64,000 bases of DNA from Homalodisca vitripennis (Eukaryota; Arthropoda; Insecta; Hemiptera; Cicadellidae). Below, piece by piece: positions 51,938 through 63,267 of the stretch (positions are counted from its first letter, which is position 1; each line of letters starts with the position of its first letter). The stretch is taken from assembly GCF_021130785.1 (NCBI RefSeq), contig NC_060209.1:23994001-24058000 (forward strand), in the 5' to 3' direction. The translations under genes and the position numbers were made by a program. Under the pieces are notes generated by a model. The model made no database searches. It was not told the DNA's origin and worked only from the letters and a program-made list of their open reading frames with translations.

Positions 51938-52290
51938 CTTTGTTTAAAGTTTGTTATTGACGATGGAAGGTTTGAAAGGATAACAGGATTTCTTGTTAGA
52001 ATCCCACTGTAGTCTGTGCTAGTGTGATGTTAGATTGTGATCCTCGAACTTGTGATTTGTGCTCGGGACTTGCATCCTGTACAGTGACAACGCCTGGACT
52101 GGACTACAAGGAGCTTTTGAGTATGTTTGAATCAATTTCTTCCCCTTCTTTACTTCTTTACGTTAATTTTATTCTTGTATGTATTAATACCTCCCCCACC
52201 TGACGAAGAGGGCAGATTGCAATCCTCGAAACGTCGTGTTATACCTTTTGTAACAGCTTTACTGCTGTAAAAACATACAAACGTGTTGTA
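51938..52290 (+). mobile_element. Mosaic element with hammerhead-like tail, copy B
   Basis: Collinear with 40750-41110. The hammerhead-like motif is at 52199-52237 (CACCTGACGAAGAGGGCAGA ... CTCGAAACGTC), with one base fewer in the stem than copy A. Confidence 0.7.
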
Positions 52291-52976
52291 AGTTTGTATG
52301 TTTTAAAAACTTTCCCCTAAAATACACTTAAAGCCTTGGTTTTATGTTTCGTCCTAATTTTTAAGTTTGTTGTAATGTAAATAGTAAATTTTTTTTGCGG
52401 GATACCCACTAAACCCCCTACGGGCCACGGAGGACCCAGGCCGGCACCCTTTCGGATGACTTCTTGCCTGGTCCGTGTGTCTTATGTCCCATCCAGGACA
52501 TAAGTAGTACAGTTAGAGTAAGTAAATATATACACATAACAGGTATTGATATTCGTTGTTTATTTTTTAATTTTTTTAGGTTACAAAACACCAAAAAAAG
52601 CTGCATAAAAGTAATACATTATTAAGATTTATTAAATAAAGCGTAGGTTTTGTAATAAATAAGCTTAACATCAAAAAGCTCCATTGCGCTTTCGGAATAT
52701 CATAATTTAGTGCAATAAAAATTTTCTGATAAGTTAAATTCAATAAATAAAAGTTAATTACTTTAAACTAACAAAGAAGAACATGAAACATATACAGCCT
52801 TACAAACATTATAATAAAAGTTGGAATTAAGTTTTGCTTACACATATTTTATTGTGAAGCTGTTTGAAGCAAAATAAAATTATAATTATATTTGCAAAGG
52901 TGTTTCATCAGATATTGTTGAAGAGTTGACAGATAACATTTAAAAAATACATACTGTTTATTCTTTTAACATCATA

Positions 52977-53256
52977 CATATATATCACAGCTTTGATAAT
53001 TCTATACGACAAACACGGGGAAAATTATTCTTTACTTATCTGTTGTATATTCATATATTCAAATAGGCGATGATTTCTGATTCCAAGCTTAGGCATTTAT
53101 TACTAGATTTTTGACTCCTTTTATTTTTACATGCAAACATGTGCATTTTGGTATCATTCAGTCCTTTTAAGTGGTTTAGAGAATATGAGATATGCTAATA
53201 GTAAGGTATTTCGAGGATCTGAAAGTCGAACCACCACGTTAACAAGTACATGCCGT
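52977..53256. other. Unique sequence after the duplication
   Basis: AT-rich, nothing recognised. Confidence 0.5.
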
Positions 53257-53390
53257 CTTTGTTTAAAGTTTGTTTTTGACGTAGGGATTATTGTGAAGGA
53301 AACAGGATTTTCCGGACATTTTACATCGTTCAGTGATACGAAAATTCACTACGTTTCGAGATCTGCAATCTGGTCTCTTCTTCAGGTAAA
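53257..53390 (+). mobile_element. Mosaic element, inverted-tail version
   Basis: The head CTTTGTTTAAAGTTTGTTTT, GTGAAGGAAACAGGATTTTC and CGGACATTTTACATCG is followed by CACTACGTTTCGAGATCTGC, AATCTGGTCTCTTCTTCAGG (53347-53386). The latter is the reverse complement of the hammerhead-like tail found in plus orientation at 41011. Head and tail are therefore in opposite relative orientation to copies at 40750 and 51938. It is the best preserved core: GAGA/TCTC stem and CTGAAGA...CGAAAC boxes on the minus strand. Confidence 0.65.
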
Positions 53391-53699
53391 TAACTAACTT
53401 AAAGCATAATTACAAACTAGGCTAAAATAAACAAATCATATCAGAGAGTTGTGACTTGCACAAGTCAAGAATGACAACCACCATGTTTTGTGTCAACTTC
53501 ACTATCTCTAAAGTATGCACTTAATAAAATACTAAACACAACAATATTATTAAAACTGAACCACAGAATACAGATCACATGAGGTCTGCATTGGCCGACC
53601 AACCACCTGCGACTTACAATCATTATTAAGTCCATGTTGTACTTAAAAAAGTTTCTACATCTAACTAAATTTGTTTTGTATTTTAATTAATGTTTGCAG
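53391..53699. other. No gene or repeat recognised
   Basis: Slightly more balanced composition (for example CATGAGGTCTGCATTGGCCG at about 53578), but no frame, splice pair or repeat. Confidence 0.4.
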
Positions 53700-53925
53700 C
53701 TTTAGAGACCAAGGTAGGATTCTTCCTAACTTTAAATACCAGTGGGTCGTAGCTCGAAAGGGTTTTTGAAATAGGAGGAGGCCTATATATTAACCAGGGA
53801 CCCATGAAGAATTTTCAGTACAATCGATCCAGTTGGTTTTTCGTGATAGAGTAAAACACACACACACACACACAAACAAACGCCATTATATTTTTATATA
53901 ATAGTATAGATTAATGAATGTTTTA
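53700..53925 (-). repeat. (TG)n-headed dispersed repeat, minus orientation
   Basis: Read on the minus strand: (TG)n (53855-53873), TTTTACTCTATCACGAAAAA, CCAACTGGATCGATTGTACT, GGGTCCCTGGTTAATATATA, GGCCTCCTCCTATTTC, CCTACCTTGGTCTCTAAAG. This is the same order as at 12169-12370. Confidence 0.7.
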
Positions 53926-54239
53926 ATTGTATATGTAATTTTAATGTAATAAATACACCTTGCTCCTTGCTCCAAGGATACATGATATACTTTACATAAA
54001 TTTACACGTGATGGAAAGCTGCTGTAAAACCGTCCTTTAAATTACTTAGGTACACGTTTGCACATATAAATGTATGTGTATTATATTCCTCATAATAAAT
54101 TAAGAAATCACTATTACAACTGTTGTACGATTGTTAGATTAGTTTTAATACGCGAGATGCGAATTAATTATTATCTCTAATAGTACTATCCAGAGAAATA
54201 AAGTAAAAGAACAACATGATGCAGGAACGAGCGGTGCGT

Positions 54240-54412
54240 GTTTGAGTGGTTGCAAAATTAATTTTAGCCCCCTCCCCCCTCAAAACCCAACCCTCCCACA
54301 CTATCCACCGACACAGCCCCGAGCGTTGTAACTCCACCAACACAATTTGTACCAACTGTACACTCCGAGCCATAGTAGAGCTGGTAGGCCTCTGGCAGTT
54401 CGGCCAACTAAG
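54240..54412. other. GC-rich island of unknown role
   Basis: A C-rich block (CCCCCTCCCCCCTCAAAACC and GCCCCGAGCGTTGTAACTCC) is followed by GAGCTGGTAGGCCTCTGGCA. Frames are open on both strands (plus 54246-54437; minus 54164-54373). I see no domain. It could be a first exon or promoter, or a repeat fragment. Confidence 0.25.
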
Positions 54413-54627
54413 TTTTGTGCGTACTTTTCTTGAATAATTTACTTATTCTGTATAACATTTTCTGTATTTTACTCCCTACACAGTATACAAACAAATTAGT
54501 TCTTTTAATTAGAAAAATCTTACACAAAATACTTTTTTATTCGTGTACTAAATATAACTGTTTATTAAATAATCGTCTTAACAACAATATTCTAAACTCT
54601 TTCTCTTTGTTGATCACTTACATAATA

Positions 54628-54715
54628 AATGATTCACGTTATTGAGTGAGTGGTTCACATTATTGAGTGAGTGATTCATATTCATATTGATTGAGTGATT
54701 CGCATTATCGATTAG
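54628..54715 (+). repeat. Minisatellite, about 25 bp x 4
   Basis: The units are variants of GATTCACGTTATTGAGTGAGTG. They are followed by TTGAAATGAGTCGTGCAAGG. Confidence 0.8.
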
Positions 54716-54954
54716 TTGAAATGAGTCGTGCAAGGAAGCTTAAAAAATTTGCAACTGTTAACGCTGCCCAGTCTCTACATCTTGTAAACAACTCTGTTTT
54801 GAATGTCTAAATGTGCCGAGACGAATGGCCGAGACATACATGTGTATGAAATACCTGCCGAACTGGTAGACACAGAACGGTTGCCTTTACAGGCAGGTTC
54901 TTTTCGTTTTCGTCAACAAATTACCAAATTCAATAAAAAGCACCCCAACGCTTA

Positions 54955-55051
54955 AGATGTTAAAAACTCGTTTGAAACGATTTTTAGTGTCACAAACATT
55001 TTATAATGTTCAAGAGTTTTTGACATATGATTGGGAGACCACCAATTAAAA
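54955..55051 (+). pseudogene. Non-LTR retrotransposon C-terminal tail
   Basis: ATGTTAAAAACTCG opens MLKTRLKRFLVSQTFYNVQE followed by FLTYDW and a stop. This matches the 'FKxxLKxxLLxxxFYSVEEYL' end typical of insect Jockey-like RT ORFs. The preceding residues are frame-broken. It may come from the same kind of element as 32461-32700. Confidence 0.5.
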
Positions 55052-56108
55052 ATACTGACTGAATCCGTCGATGGAAGTGGAAATAACTGGTGAATGGAAT
55101 AGGAATAGTGTCTATGACAAAACATTTTGCAAGTATAAAGTACAATTGTGACTTCTGCCATGCGTTGTATAATGTTCCGGAAATAAAAATCTCTTTGATC
55201 TGATTGAATTTCTCAATTATCAGATTCCTTGTGGATTTAGCGCGTCAGCCGACAGTAAAAATTTCCTACACTTTAATTTTTTCTCTTCACCACGTGTGTC
55301 CTGATATTTTATTTAGGCAGTCCATACTAATGTTCTCCTCATGATTGAAGTCTTAAAGAGAGATTGCATCAATATTCAAGGTTTGACAAAAGACGCATTG
55401 TGTCAGCCTATGACATACAATGATGCTCAGGAAAATTCCAGTTTTGGATATAATCACATTCATATGTAACAAAAAATATGTAATTATATTCACGTTTTTT
55501 TCATTGTTAGGTTTAATGTTAAAATAATACAAGATCCGGTTAACTAGTTGGCTTTTGCGCTGAAATTAAATGTTGTCAATGACCTTTAACATTGAATTTC
55601 TACTATATCATTATTTTCTTTTTAATCTATGAATAAAAATGTGAAATGTTAAAATCTCACATGATTGTAATTGATGTTTTACAAATTTATTGATTCTGCT
55701 ATTTTATTTTAGCTAAAAGACAAGTTTTTAAATATTAGCTAACCCTAAGTTTGCAACAATTTGGTCACTGCACTTCACTAGACATATTCTGTAATTCTAC
55801 ACATGTATTATTTTTAATTTAGTATCTAGATTTATAAAAGTGGCATAAGTCCCTGAGACGGCTATTTATATTTGAATTGATTGATTTCCTACGTATTTCG
55901 TTCGATTCTCTAGATTTTCTGGGCTGGCAGTATATTAGTGACTTTAAAGCATCATTCTCTTAATATCCAGATGTCATGGTTTGGACTTTTGAGTCCAAAC
56001 TTCCTTTTAATACATTCCTGGATTTGTAACTTCAGCGATCATGGAATATGCGATGTCATTTATATTCAATATTTCCTCTTCCGTTATATGTTTTTGTTCT
56101 CTACGCAG
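55052..56108. other. No gene recognised
   Basis: Possible 3' part of the retrotransposon remnant up to about 55290, then AT-rich DNA. A perfect hairpin TTTGGACTTTTGAGTCCAAA lies at about 55979-55998. Confidence 0.4.
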
Positions 56109-56109
56109 G

Positions 56110-56180
56110 TCTCAGTGGCATTAACGAAGTACGGATCTTCTGGACGAAGTAAAGCATTAAACTGTGACCCTGTGGCATGA
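56110..56180 (+). CDS. Possible 3'-terminal exon with poly(A) signal
   Basis: TATATGTTTTTGTTCTCTACGCAG (AG at 56108-56109) is a strong acceptor. One frame gives VSVALTKYGSSGRSKALNCD then PVA-stop at 56178; another gives a short LSGINEVRIFWTK-stop at 56153. AATAAA at about 56333 could be the polyadenylation signal. There is no upstream exon to fix the phase. Confidence 0.25.
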
Positions 56181-58175
56181 CCGTACGCTAAACGTCTGTT
56201 AGTCCGACTCGCTGACCATCCAAGCGGGCATTATATCTCGTACTTCTTTAGCCTATTGCTCTTGAGAAATTTACTCGCGTTTGTTATTACTATTAGGTTG
56301 TAAGAATATAAAAGTACATTTTTAGTAAATATCAATAAAGGTTAACTTCCTGATACTTATCAGGAAATAAAAAAATATCTTCAAAACTCGTTATGTGTTT
56401 TGAAGCCTATTGTTTTCCCATTTTACACTAAGGTCTCCTATGTACAGAACGAAACAAACTTGACAGTAATACTAGTATTATAATGTTTAATTGATTTGCA
56501 TTAGTTATTATTGTATAGTCAGTAGGTTTAAATTTGAGTTATGGGTGTTGTTACGGTTATCTACGTTTTCCGGCTTACACCGAGAATTTGATTGTTGGTC
56601 GGCGTGAGTTTGGTTATTAATTTTAGACTGAAAATATCCTTCAACAGCTTACCACGAATATTTCAAGAGTTTAATTATCTAATGATATATTGATGTGGTG
56701 TGAACCAGACAACTTTTTATTACAAGTAATTTATTATCAAATATGTATTATTGAAAATTATTTCAAATAGTTATTGATGTAGTTTACTACGTTTACTGCA
56801 TTATGTTTCCATAGTAAATATCAGAGAAATAAATAATTTTTCGGGATGAGTACACATTTACATTTTCCAATGTCTTGTAAAATGCCGCATCGTTCTGGCC
56901 ATTACAAGACCATTACCTGTTAGAAAAGTGATGATGTTTGTGTAAAAGGAAATGCATTGATCAGACGAAGTAAAATGTATCAGAGCCCGAGTTGCGTAGT
57001 TTAATGAATCATTTTTCGGGTCAGCTGAGAAGAGAATAATTCAGCAACGTCTGTTTGACTTGTTTCGTAGCGATGTCTCATAATTAAACTATACAGCGTG
57101 TAATTATGTTAGAAAGCTATTTGATACAGGTGAAAAATAACCCCCTTGTGGTGGCTCCGGGAGTTTATACTCAGAAAAGCAACAAATTTTAAATATTTTA
57201 AAGTATACGACTGATAATGTAAGAATGTGTTTACGGACCCACATTTTTATCGCATGAAATTCACTTATCTGAACTGATTGCTTGTAATTTACAATATTAA
57301 AATTTCACTTTTAAAATGTTATATACCACAGTTGAGCTAATACCACAATATAACTATAAATAAAAATAATAGCTATAAAAATATTGATAATAAGTTATAA
57401 ACCAAATATGTTTATCTGTAAGTGGAAAGTATCAGAGCTCTATCATTGGATTTTAATTTAGAACGTAGTTCATTGTTTTATACGTTTAGTAAGTTCATTA
57501 ATGTTTTGATGCGTGTTTTGACGGTAACTCACCTAATTAAAGAATACATTGTTCCTTTTATGAATATATTTAGCTAAATTTTATCCTCGAAATCAATAAT
57601 TTCTACTATATGATATCTTCTGTACTTCCAAAATTATGTTGTTTATAGTAGACAATACTTTATGTTCTTCGATTTTATTATGTAAAATACATCTATATCA
57701 TAATAATAAATATACTGTACAGATAATTTCCGTGATGGTTACAAATAGTATAGATTACGATGGAGAACTTACAAGTCGAAACTAATATAAAACGATTACA
57801 CACGGCTTAAGGCTGATATAAAGAGGGTTTGCAAAAACGTAATTGCTTTAAAAGCAAATTGATTAAAATAAAACTAGATAAGAAGCAAGTAATCACACAC
57901 ATTATTAGACCTCTTGCATATGACAGATAAACAGTATCTATCACATAAATTTAAATACAGGCAAAGCTACGTACGTAGGCGTATCGTGGACAGTAGAACT
58001 AAGACCAGTAGACAGAGTTGCACCGTATACAACACAATTTAGTCTGGATTTTAAGTCCGGATACACGTAGACTAACCCCTTTATGTTTTATATGGAAACA
58101 ACTAATTGCAAAGAATCACGACCAAATCTTTTCATCTCCAGCGTCTCCATCTGCTATAATCATCAGGGTATTTGA
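56181..58175. other. Non-coding; a possibly conserved stretch at 56880-57180
   Basis: 56880-57180 is more complex than its flanks (AATGCCGCATCGTTCTGGCC, CATTTTTCGGGTCAGCTGAG, AACGTCTGTTTGACTTGTTT) with several TAATTA/ATTA sites and no open frame. This is how conserved enhancers often look. The rest shows nothing. Confidence 0.3.
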
Positions 58176-58452
58176 CTTGAAGGGAGGTAGTGTTAGTTCA
58201 CCGATCCTTGTACTGTTCAGAGAACCCTGCAGTCCAATGGCTCGGTTCCGTCGGGTGTAAGTGACAAAATCATCGTTTTCTGTTTTTTTTCTACTGCAAT
58301 AGTCCTCCTGGGCCTAGACTTGAAGAGAGGTAGTGTTATTTCGCTTATCATTGCACTGCTCAGAGAATCCACCAATCCAATGGCTCGGTTCCGTTCGGTG
58401 TCAGTGACATCATCGTTGTCAGTTTCTTGTACTGCAATAGCCCTCCTGGATA
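58176..58452 (+). repeat. Tandem duplication, two units of about 143 bp
   Basis: CTTGAAGGGAGGTAGTGTTA (58176) and CTTGAAGAGAGGTAGTGTTA (58319) start units that share CCAATGGCTCGGTTCCGT, GTGAC and TACTGCAATAG-CCTCCTGG. Open frames on either strand (58018-58260 plus; 58217-58474 minus) cross the repeat and are probably incidental. Confidence 0.75.
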
Positions 58453-58552
58453 AAAGATAGGCGTACGGAGACATTTAAAGCAAAATTTGAGCTTTGAAGT
58501 ATGTTGACACAACAGCTTTATGCAGATTTTTCACTCGGTCCTGTACATTAAA

Positions 58553-59095
58553 AATAGTGTATGTCCTCGTGGATTTATCCAATCACCATTTTCAGAGCAG
58601 GTTGAGATAGAGTGATGAGATAGCAGCATAGTTGTCGTATTGATAGTAAGGGCCAGCCGGAGGCTAGGCTTTTTCACTCTATCCGTTAATTCGGAAGTAG
58701 GATATGTTTTCGTGGGTTTATCCACACATAATTTTCAGAACTGGTTGAGATAGTGATGAGGTAACGGTATAATGGTTATAGTGATAATAATGTTAATTCG
58801 GAAGTAGGATATGTTTTCATGGGTTTATCCACACATAATTTTCAGAACTGGTTGAGATAGTGATGATGTAACGGTATAATGGTTCTAGTGATAATAAGGG
58901 CCAGTCGGCAGCTGGGCTTTTTCACTATTTGCCTTAATTCAGAAGTATGGTATGTCCTCGCCGGTTTATCACAGATCATTTTAAGGAACTTTATATAGGA
59001 TCGCGAGATAGAAAGCATAGTTTTTTTAATTGATAGTAAGGGACAGTCGGACGCTTGGCTTTGTCACTCTGCCCATTAGACTGAATGTAGAAATA
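58553..59095 (+). repeat. Tandem array, four units of about 108-142 bp
   Basis: Units start at TATGTCCTCGTGG (about 58560), TATGTTTTCGTGG (58701), TATGTTTTCATGG (58809) and TATGTCCTCGCCG (58950). Units 1, 3 and 4 have AGGGCCAG-CGG...GGCTTTTTCACT, and unit 2 lacks it (108 versus about 141 bp). AGGTTGAGATAG-GTGATGA-GTAACGG is common to the middle units. Confidence 0.8.
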
Positions 59096-59099
59096 TAAG

Positions 59100-59300
59100 T
59101 GCAAGGGCTAACGCTTAGGGCGCCCAACCGAGATCATGTAGGTATACATTATCCTAGTCGGGGTAACAAGACAAACTCAACTATGGCACTAGAAATATAA
59201 TTAATTTTAACCAGAAGTGCTCCAACATCCGCAATTCCTGTAGATTCAAAAGATCACGTAGCCTGTTACAGAAATAATGAGCAGAATTAAAGTGCACTGT
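59100..59300 (+). mobile_element. Weak fragment of the Helitron-like family
   Basis: AACAAGACAAACTCAACTATGGCACTAGAAATATAA parallels CAACAAAGCAAGCTCAATCG, TGGCATCGGAGATATAAC at about 20043. No terminus was found. Confidence 0.35.
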
Positions 59301-61449
59301 AAATCACAAATTTGTGCATTGTAAATCACAAATTCATAGTTTTTTTTTACCCTCACTATGGCATTGCTAAGTTTAACACTCAGGTATTTTACGTTACAAT
59401 TTTACATACATTGTGAAAAATATATGGCCGTTTTTTTATAATTTTGTTGATTAGTAATAATTCTGAGTAGTATTCATCAACATTCAATCAATCTTGGGAT
59501 TTTCCATTACTCCAAAATAACAATATGTACAATTTGAAGTTTTATCCGGTAATGTAAACAAAATTATAGCTACTTACAATATTATAATAAAATTTATAGT
59601 ATTGTCGCAAATTGGAAATTCGTTTGAATTTAATTCGGTTGTCATTATGAATGAGTGGGAGTCATGGTTGATGAATGAGTGGCTACTCGTATTTCCTGAA
59701 ATACGATTATAGGAAGAATGCGTGTGAGTATACTGCAACAGCTTAAAAAAGAGTAATTTAAATGTAAGATTTTTATATCTCCGTATGAGACTAAAAAGGA
59801 AATAAAAATAAATATCAAAATTTTCTTACTATAGGCCCTACGTTTTACGAAAGGTTACACTATTCATTTTGTCGTCCCCGTTATTATTTTAACTTTTGTA
59901 ACTAGCCATTTTAAAACAGTTTACGATTAAAAATCAATGAAGTAACCATTAGTTTTGATACTTAAACACTTAAATTGCACACTTTCGAAATTATAGTCTG
60001 GTCCAGCCGGACCCGGGTCTTTATTCCTCTTAGTACATTAAAATATTTAATATTTATAATTCCTGATAACCTCATCAAATAAGTTCGCGAACAAATTTCC
60101 TTCTATCCCAGTGTTATTGGTATAAAATATACAATTGTAATGTTTTTCGACCTCCGGGAAATAGATAGCTTGAGTAGTTAATTAATATAAGCAACATGTG
60201 TCCTGCTGAGACCGTGTCGTGTTGAACGTGGCTATTGATGAGCTGGTATTGGTTTGTCTCTAAATTTTAATTTTAGTTAATTTTATGCTTGGTAAAAAAA
60301 GATATCCCTTTAATAACCATAAACTAATTTCAAATAGAACCTAAACATATTGTTAATAATGGTAATTGACTGAAACAATTGCATCTAATTATAACCATAA
60401 TAGTATTTTCTAAATTTTCTATACACTACACTAGTGTCAGATAACATAGTTAGTTCTTGAGTCAATTTTGTTTGAAATGCTACAATAACTTCAATTATGG
60501 TGACTTAATTTTCGTTTAGACATTAGTTTTTTTTTAATTAGATTTCACTCTATGTTATACATATACTTATAAATGCATGAATTATTTCTACAGCTTCAGA
60601 TTGTAGCGATCTACAATCACTAATATTATTGTTGCTAGCATTTATGAAATATTTATCCCCTTCGTATAATGATACTGTCTAATAGTTAACTCTTATGTTA
60701 CCATAAAACGCATTTTCACTGAACAGGATTGTCAAATGAACCATGTTCCTTATAAGTTACCTGGTAAAATACACTTATTTCAGTAGGTCATATGCTACAT
60801 GACATATAGATTACTCAATGCCTTATACTATTTCCTTTGTGACTTGATGTATATTATGTATATGTAATATTGATGTAATTATTAATAAGGTATTAAAATT
60901 TACAATAATGCTTAATACATGTAAAATCTAGATGTTTTTCTTGATGTATAATTCATTTAATATTATTCTCTTTGTACAGAAATATATGCGATAAATACGA
61001 GTTATTTATGATAATTAATTTTTTTTATAAATTAAATAATGCATGTTCTACTAACTAAAGCAGTTTAATTAACTTTAAAACAAAAAACAAAACCTTACGG
61101 TTTTTTAAGTTGCAGACAATAATAAATATTGGATTTAGTTATTATTTCAGAAAATTAATCTTATATCAAAGTGTATTATGAAGATGTTTTTGTTTTAATT
61201 TGATTGCATAATAAATACATTTATAAACCACAAGTGTCAGAGGCAGTATAACTAATCATTGATATAATTTTTTTTATTGTACGTATCAACGGTTTAATGG
61301 AGTGTTTTTTTACGGTGGACTGTTTCCTTTATTAACAGTGACTTTTTACAACAGTGAAACAAGATGTCAATGCTGTTGATATTGTATTTATTAGAATTTA
61401 TAACAAGTACTTTACTTGCGATATTTGTGAAAGAATGATAAACTGAATC
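59301..61449. other. AT-rich sequence, nothing recognised
   Basis: No gene, repeat or structured element supported. Confidence 0.5.
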
Positions 61450-61639
61450 TTATGATTATCATCACAAAGAAGACAGCATCTGTGCCATTGGTGCATCAGT
61501 ACGTATTCTGTTTCTCTATGTGTCTACAACGGCTCTATGGCAGTGACAACACTGGGTATACAGTGATGTGGCATACCTGTCAATATCCAACAGGAGTTGT
61601 CACATGGACAGTCGGCCACAACACTCACACAAGTACAGT

Positions 61640-61800
61640 ACTCTAACAGTCGTACCACCGCAACAGCGCGTGCGGCCTCAACGTGCGGCAGACCTGACGA
61701 GACTGGCCGGTGGTGATAGTCGCACCGCCCACCCTCACAGCCCCGCGCTGCCAACCCCGCGCCGATAAAAGTCCCTCACGTCACGGCTCCCTCGGCGCCA
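61640..61800 (+). promoter_or_regulatory. CpG-rich island with TATA-like box: promoter candidate
   Basis: A sharp rise in CpG (GCAACAGCGCGTGCGGCCTC, CCCCGCGCTGCCAACCCCGC) ends at CCGATAAAAGTCCC (about 61762-61774), then a CRE-like CACGTCAC and GGCGCCACACTGATTC. A TATA-like ATAAAAG with a start site about 30 bases downstream (near 61797) would fit a plus-strand promoter with a non-coding first exon. Alternatively it is the 5' end of a retrotransposon. Open frames over it (61452-61768) have no domain. Confidence 0.4.
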
Positions 61801-61899
61801 CACTGATTCAATTATGTTCAACCGGTCCATGTTAATGTGGAATTAGATATTGCATATAAGCAACAGCGTTATTATCGGTGTTAAACCAATTACCAGTCA

Positions 61900-62160
61900 C
61901 GATCGTTTGCCTCTCTTGTTTGTGCCCTGTTTCAACCCCCCCCCCGCGCCAGCCCCACAACAATCTATGTGACGACGATTGTAACACCCACCCGGATTCT
62001 TTTTAATTGTCCTTTTCATAAACACGTCGACCCATGTTATAGCCTGCCAACTGAGTGCGATTGTCTGCCGTAGCTGTCTGCAACCATTAATTGAAAGTTC
62101 ACACGTCCCTTTATGATTAGCTTTAGAGCGTTTAATGAACATTGCTCTAAAAACCAATTG
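61900..62160. other. Complex non-coding block, enhancer-like
   Basis: It contains a C run then GCGCCAGCCCC, TTTTTAATTGTCC, CCATTAATTGAAAG and GCGTTTAATGAAC, with balanced composition and no convincing frame. Homeodomain-type TAAT sites and proximity to the CpG island suggest a regulatory element. The minus frame (61897-62157) is open but featureless. Confidence 0.25.
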
Positions 62161-62484
62161 AATAAAGTTTTTTTATGAAATGTTACACTTCACGTGTTAA
62201 ACGCGTAGCTATGTAATATATCATCATAGTGCAGTTATTCGAATGAGATTTACTGCTATAACCTAATATGTATGCCTAAACATAGTTGGTTAATCAACTT
62301 AAAAAGTAAATTTAGACAACTGGACTACATTTTCAAATATTAAACAGGTAATACGAAGGTTACAAGTTAGTTATAGATATATACCATTTCTATAAGCTTA
62401 ATAATTGAGCGGTGAATAATCTAAAACTATAATTATTCATATTTAGTAAAATAACAAGGTTTTGTCTCAGATTATACGACACAA

Positions 62485-62485
<1 letters not shown>

Positions 62486-62527
<42 letters not shown>
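62486..62527. repeat. (TA)n microsatellite
   Basis: TA run of about 40 bases after ACAAAGA. Confidence 0.95.
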
Positions 62528-62529
<2 letters not shown>

Positions 62530-62680
62530 GTTGCATACAAATTTATTTATTATAATTTTACTCCATTTTTCTCAATGTGATCATGCTTACACATACGACC
62601 GATGTAAAAATATTCGCTAACGCTCAACCAATTTCATGAAGTTCACGTGGACCTTCATCAAACTCAGTTTCGCTTATATA

Positions 62681-63203
62681 CAGGGTGAATATAAAGTCAG
62701 GACCCCCCCCCCCTCTATTTTCTTCTATAGGTAATATAAGGAGATATCCTTTGGGTAGTGGTGCAATGTGGAAAGGAAGTTTCATTTTATGACATTGAAC
62801 ATTTTTTTTGTCCCCCAAAAATGCGAAATTTTGGGGGCAACCCAAAAATTTCAAATGTAAACCCCTATCAAGTGACCCCTCATTTTAAAGAGCATGAAAA
62901 AACTTAAACAGTAGTGAAAACCAGAGATTGCTATCTCTTTCCTAATCCGAAATAATAGCCAGTATTACCAAAAACAATTTTACACCACGTCACGAAGATA
63001 CGAAAGATACGAAAGTGACAATGTTTCCAGCTGCATGATCAGCTGTTGGTGTCAGCTCTACTGTCTATTATAAAATAATAATGCATCAGCTGACTCATAC
63101 TGCTTATTGTGTTCTGACGATTTATTTACATTGAGGTTATGTATACTGATGATAGTCCAGTTGATTTTGATGTGAATATTTCAAAATTTTTGAAATCAAT
63201 TCT

Positions 63204-63267
<64 letters not shown>

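Larger units (their letters stand above)
44576..52976 (+). repeat. Segmental duplication, copy B
   Basis: It is the same sequence as 33932-41804, collinear and in the same orientation, with a 298-bp gap at 46613, shorter microsatellites and a retrotransposon insertion at about 49079-50036. It ends at TTCTTTTAACATCATA (about 52976), after which the flanks differ from those of copy A. Confidence 0.95.
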
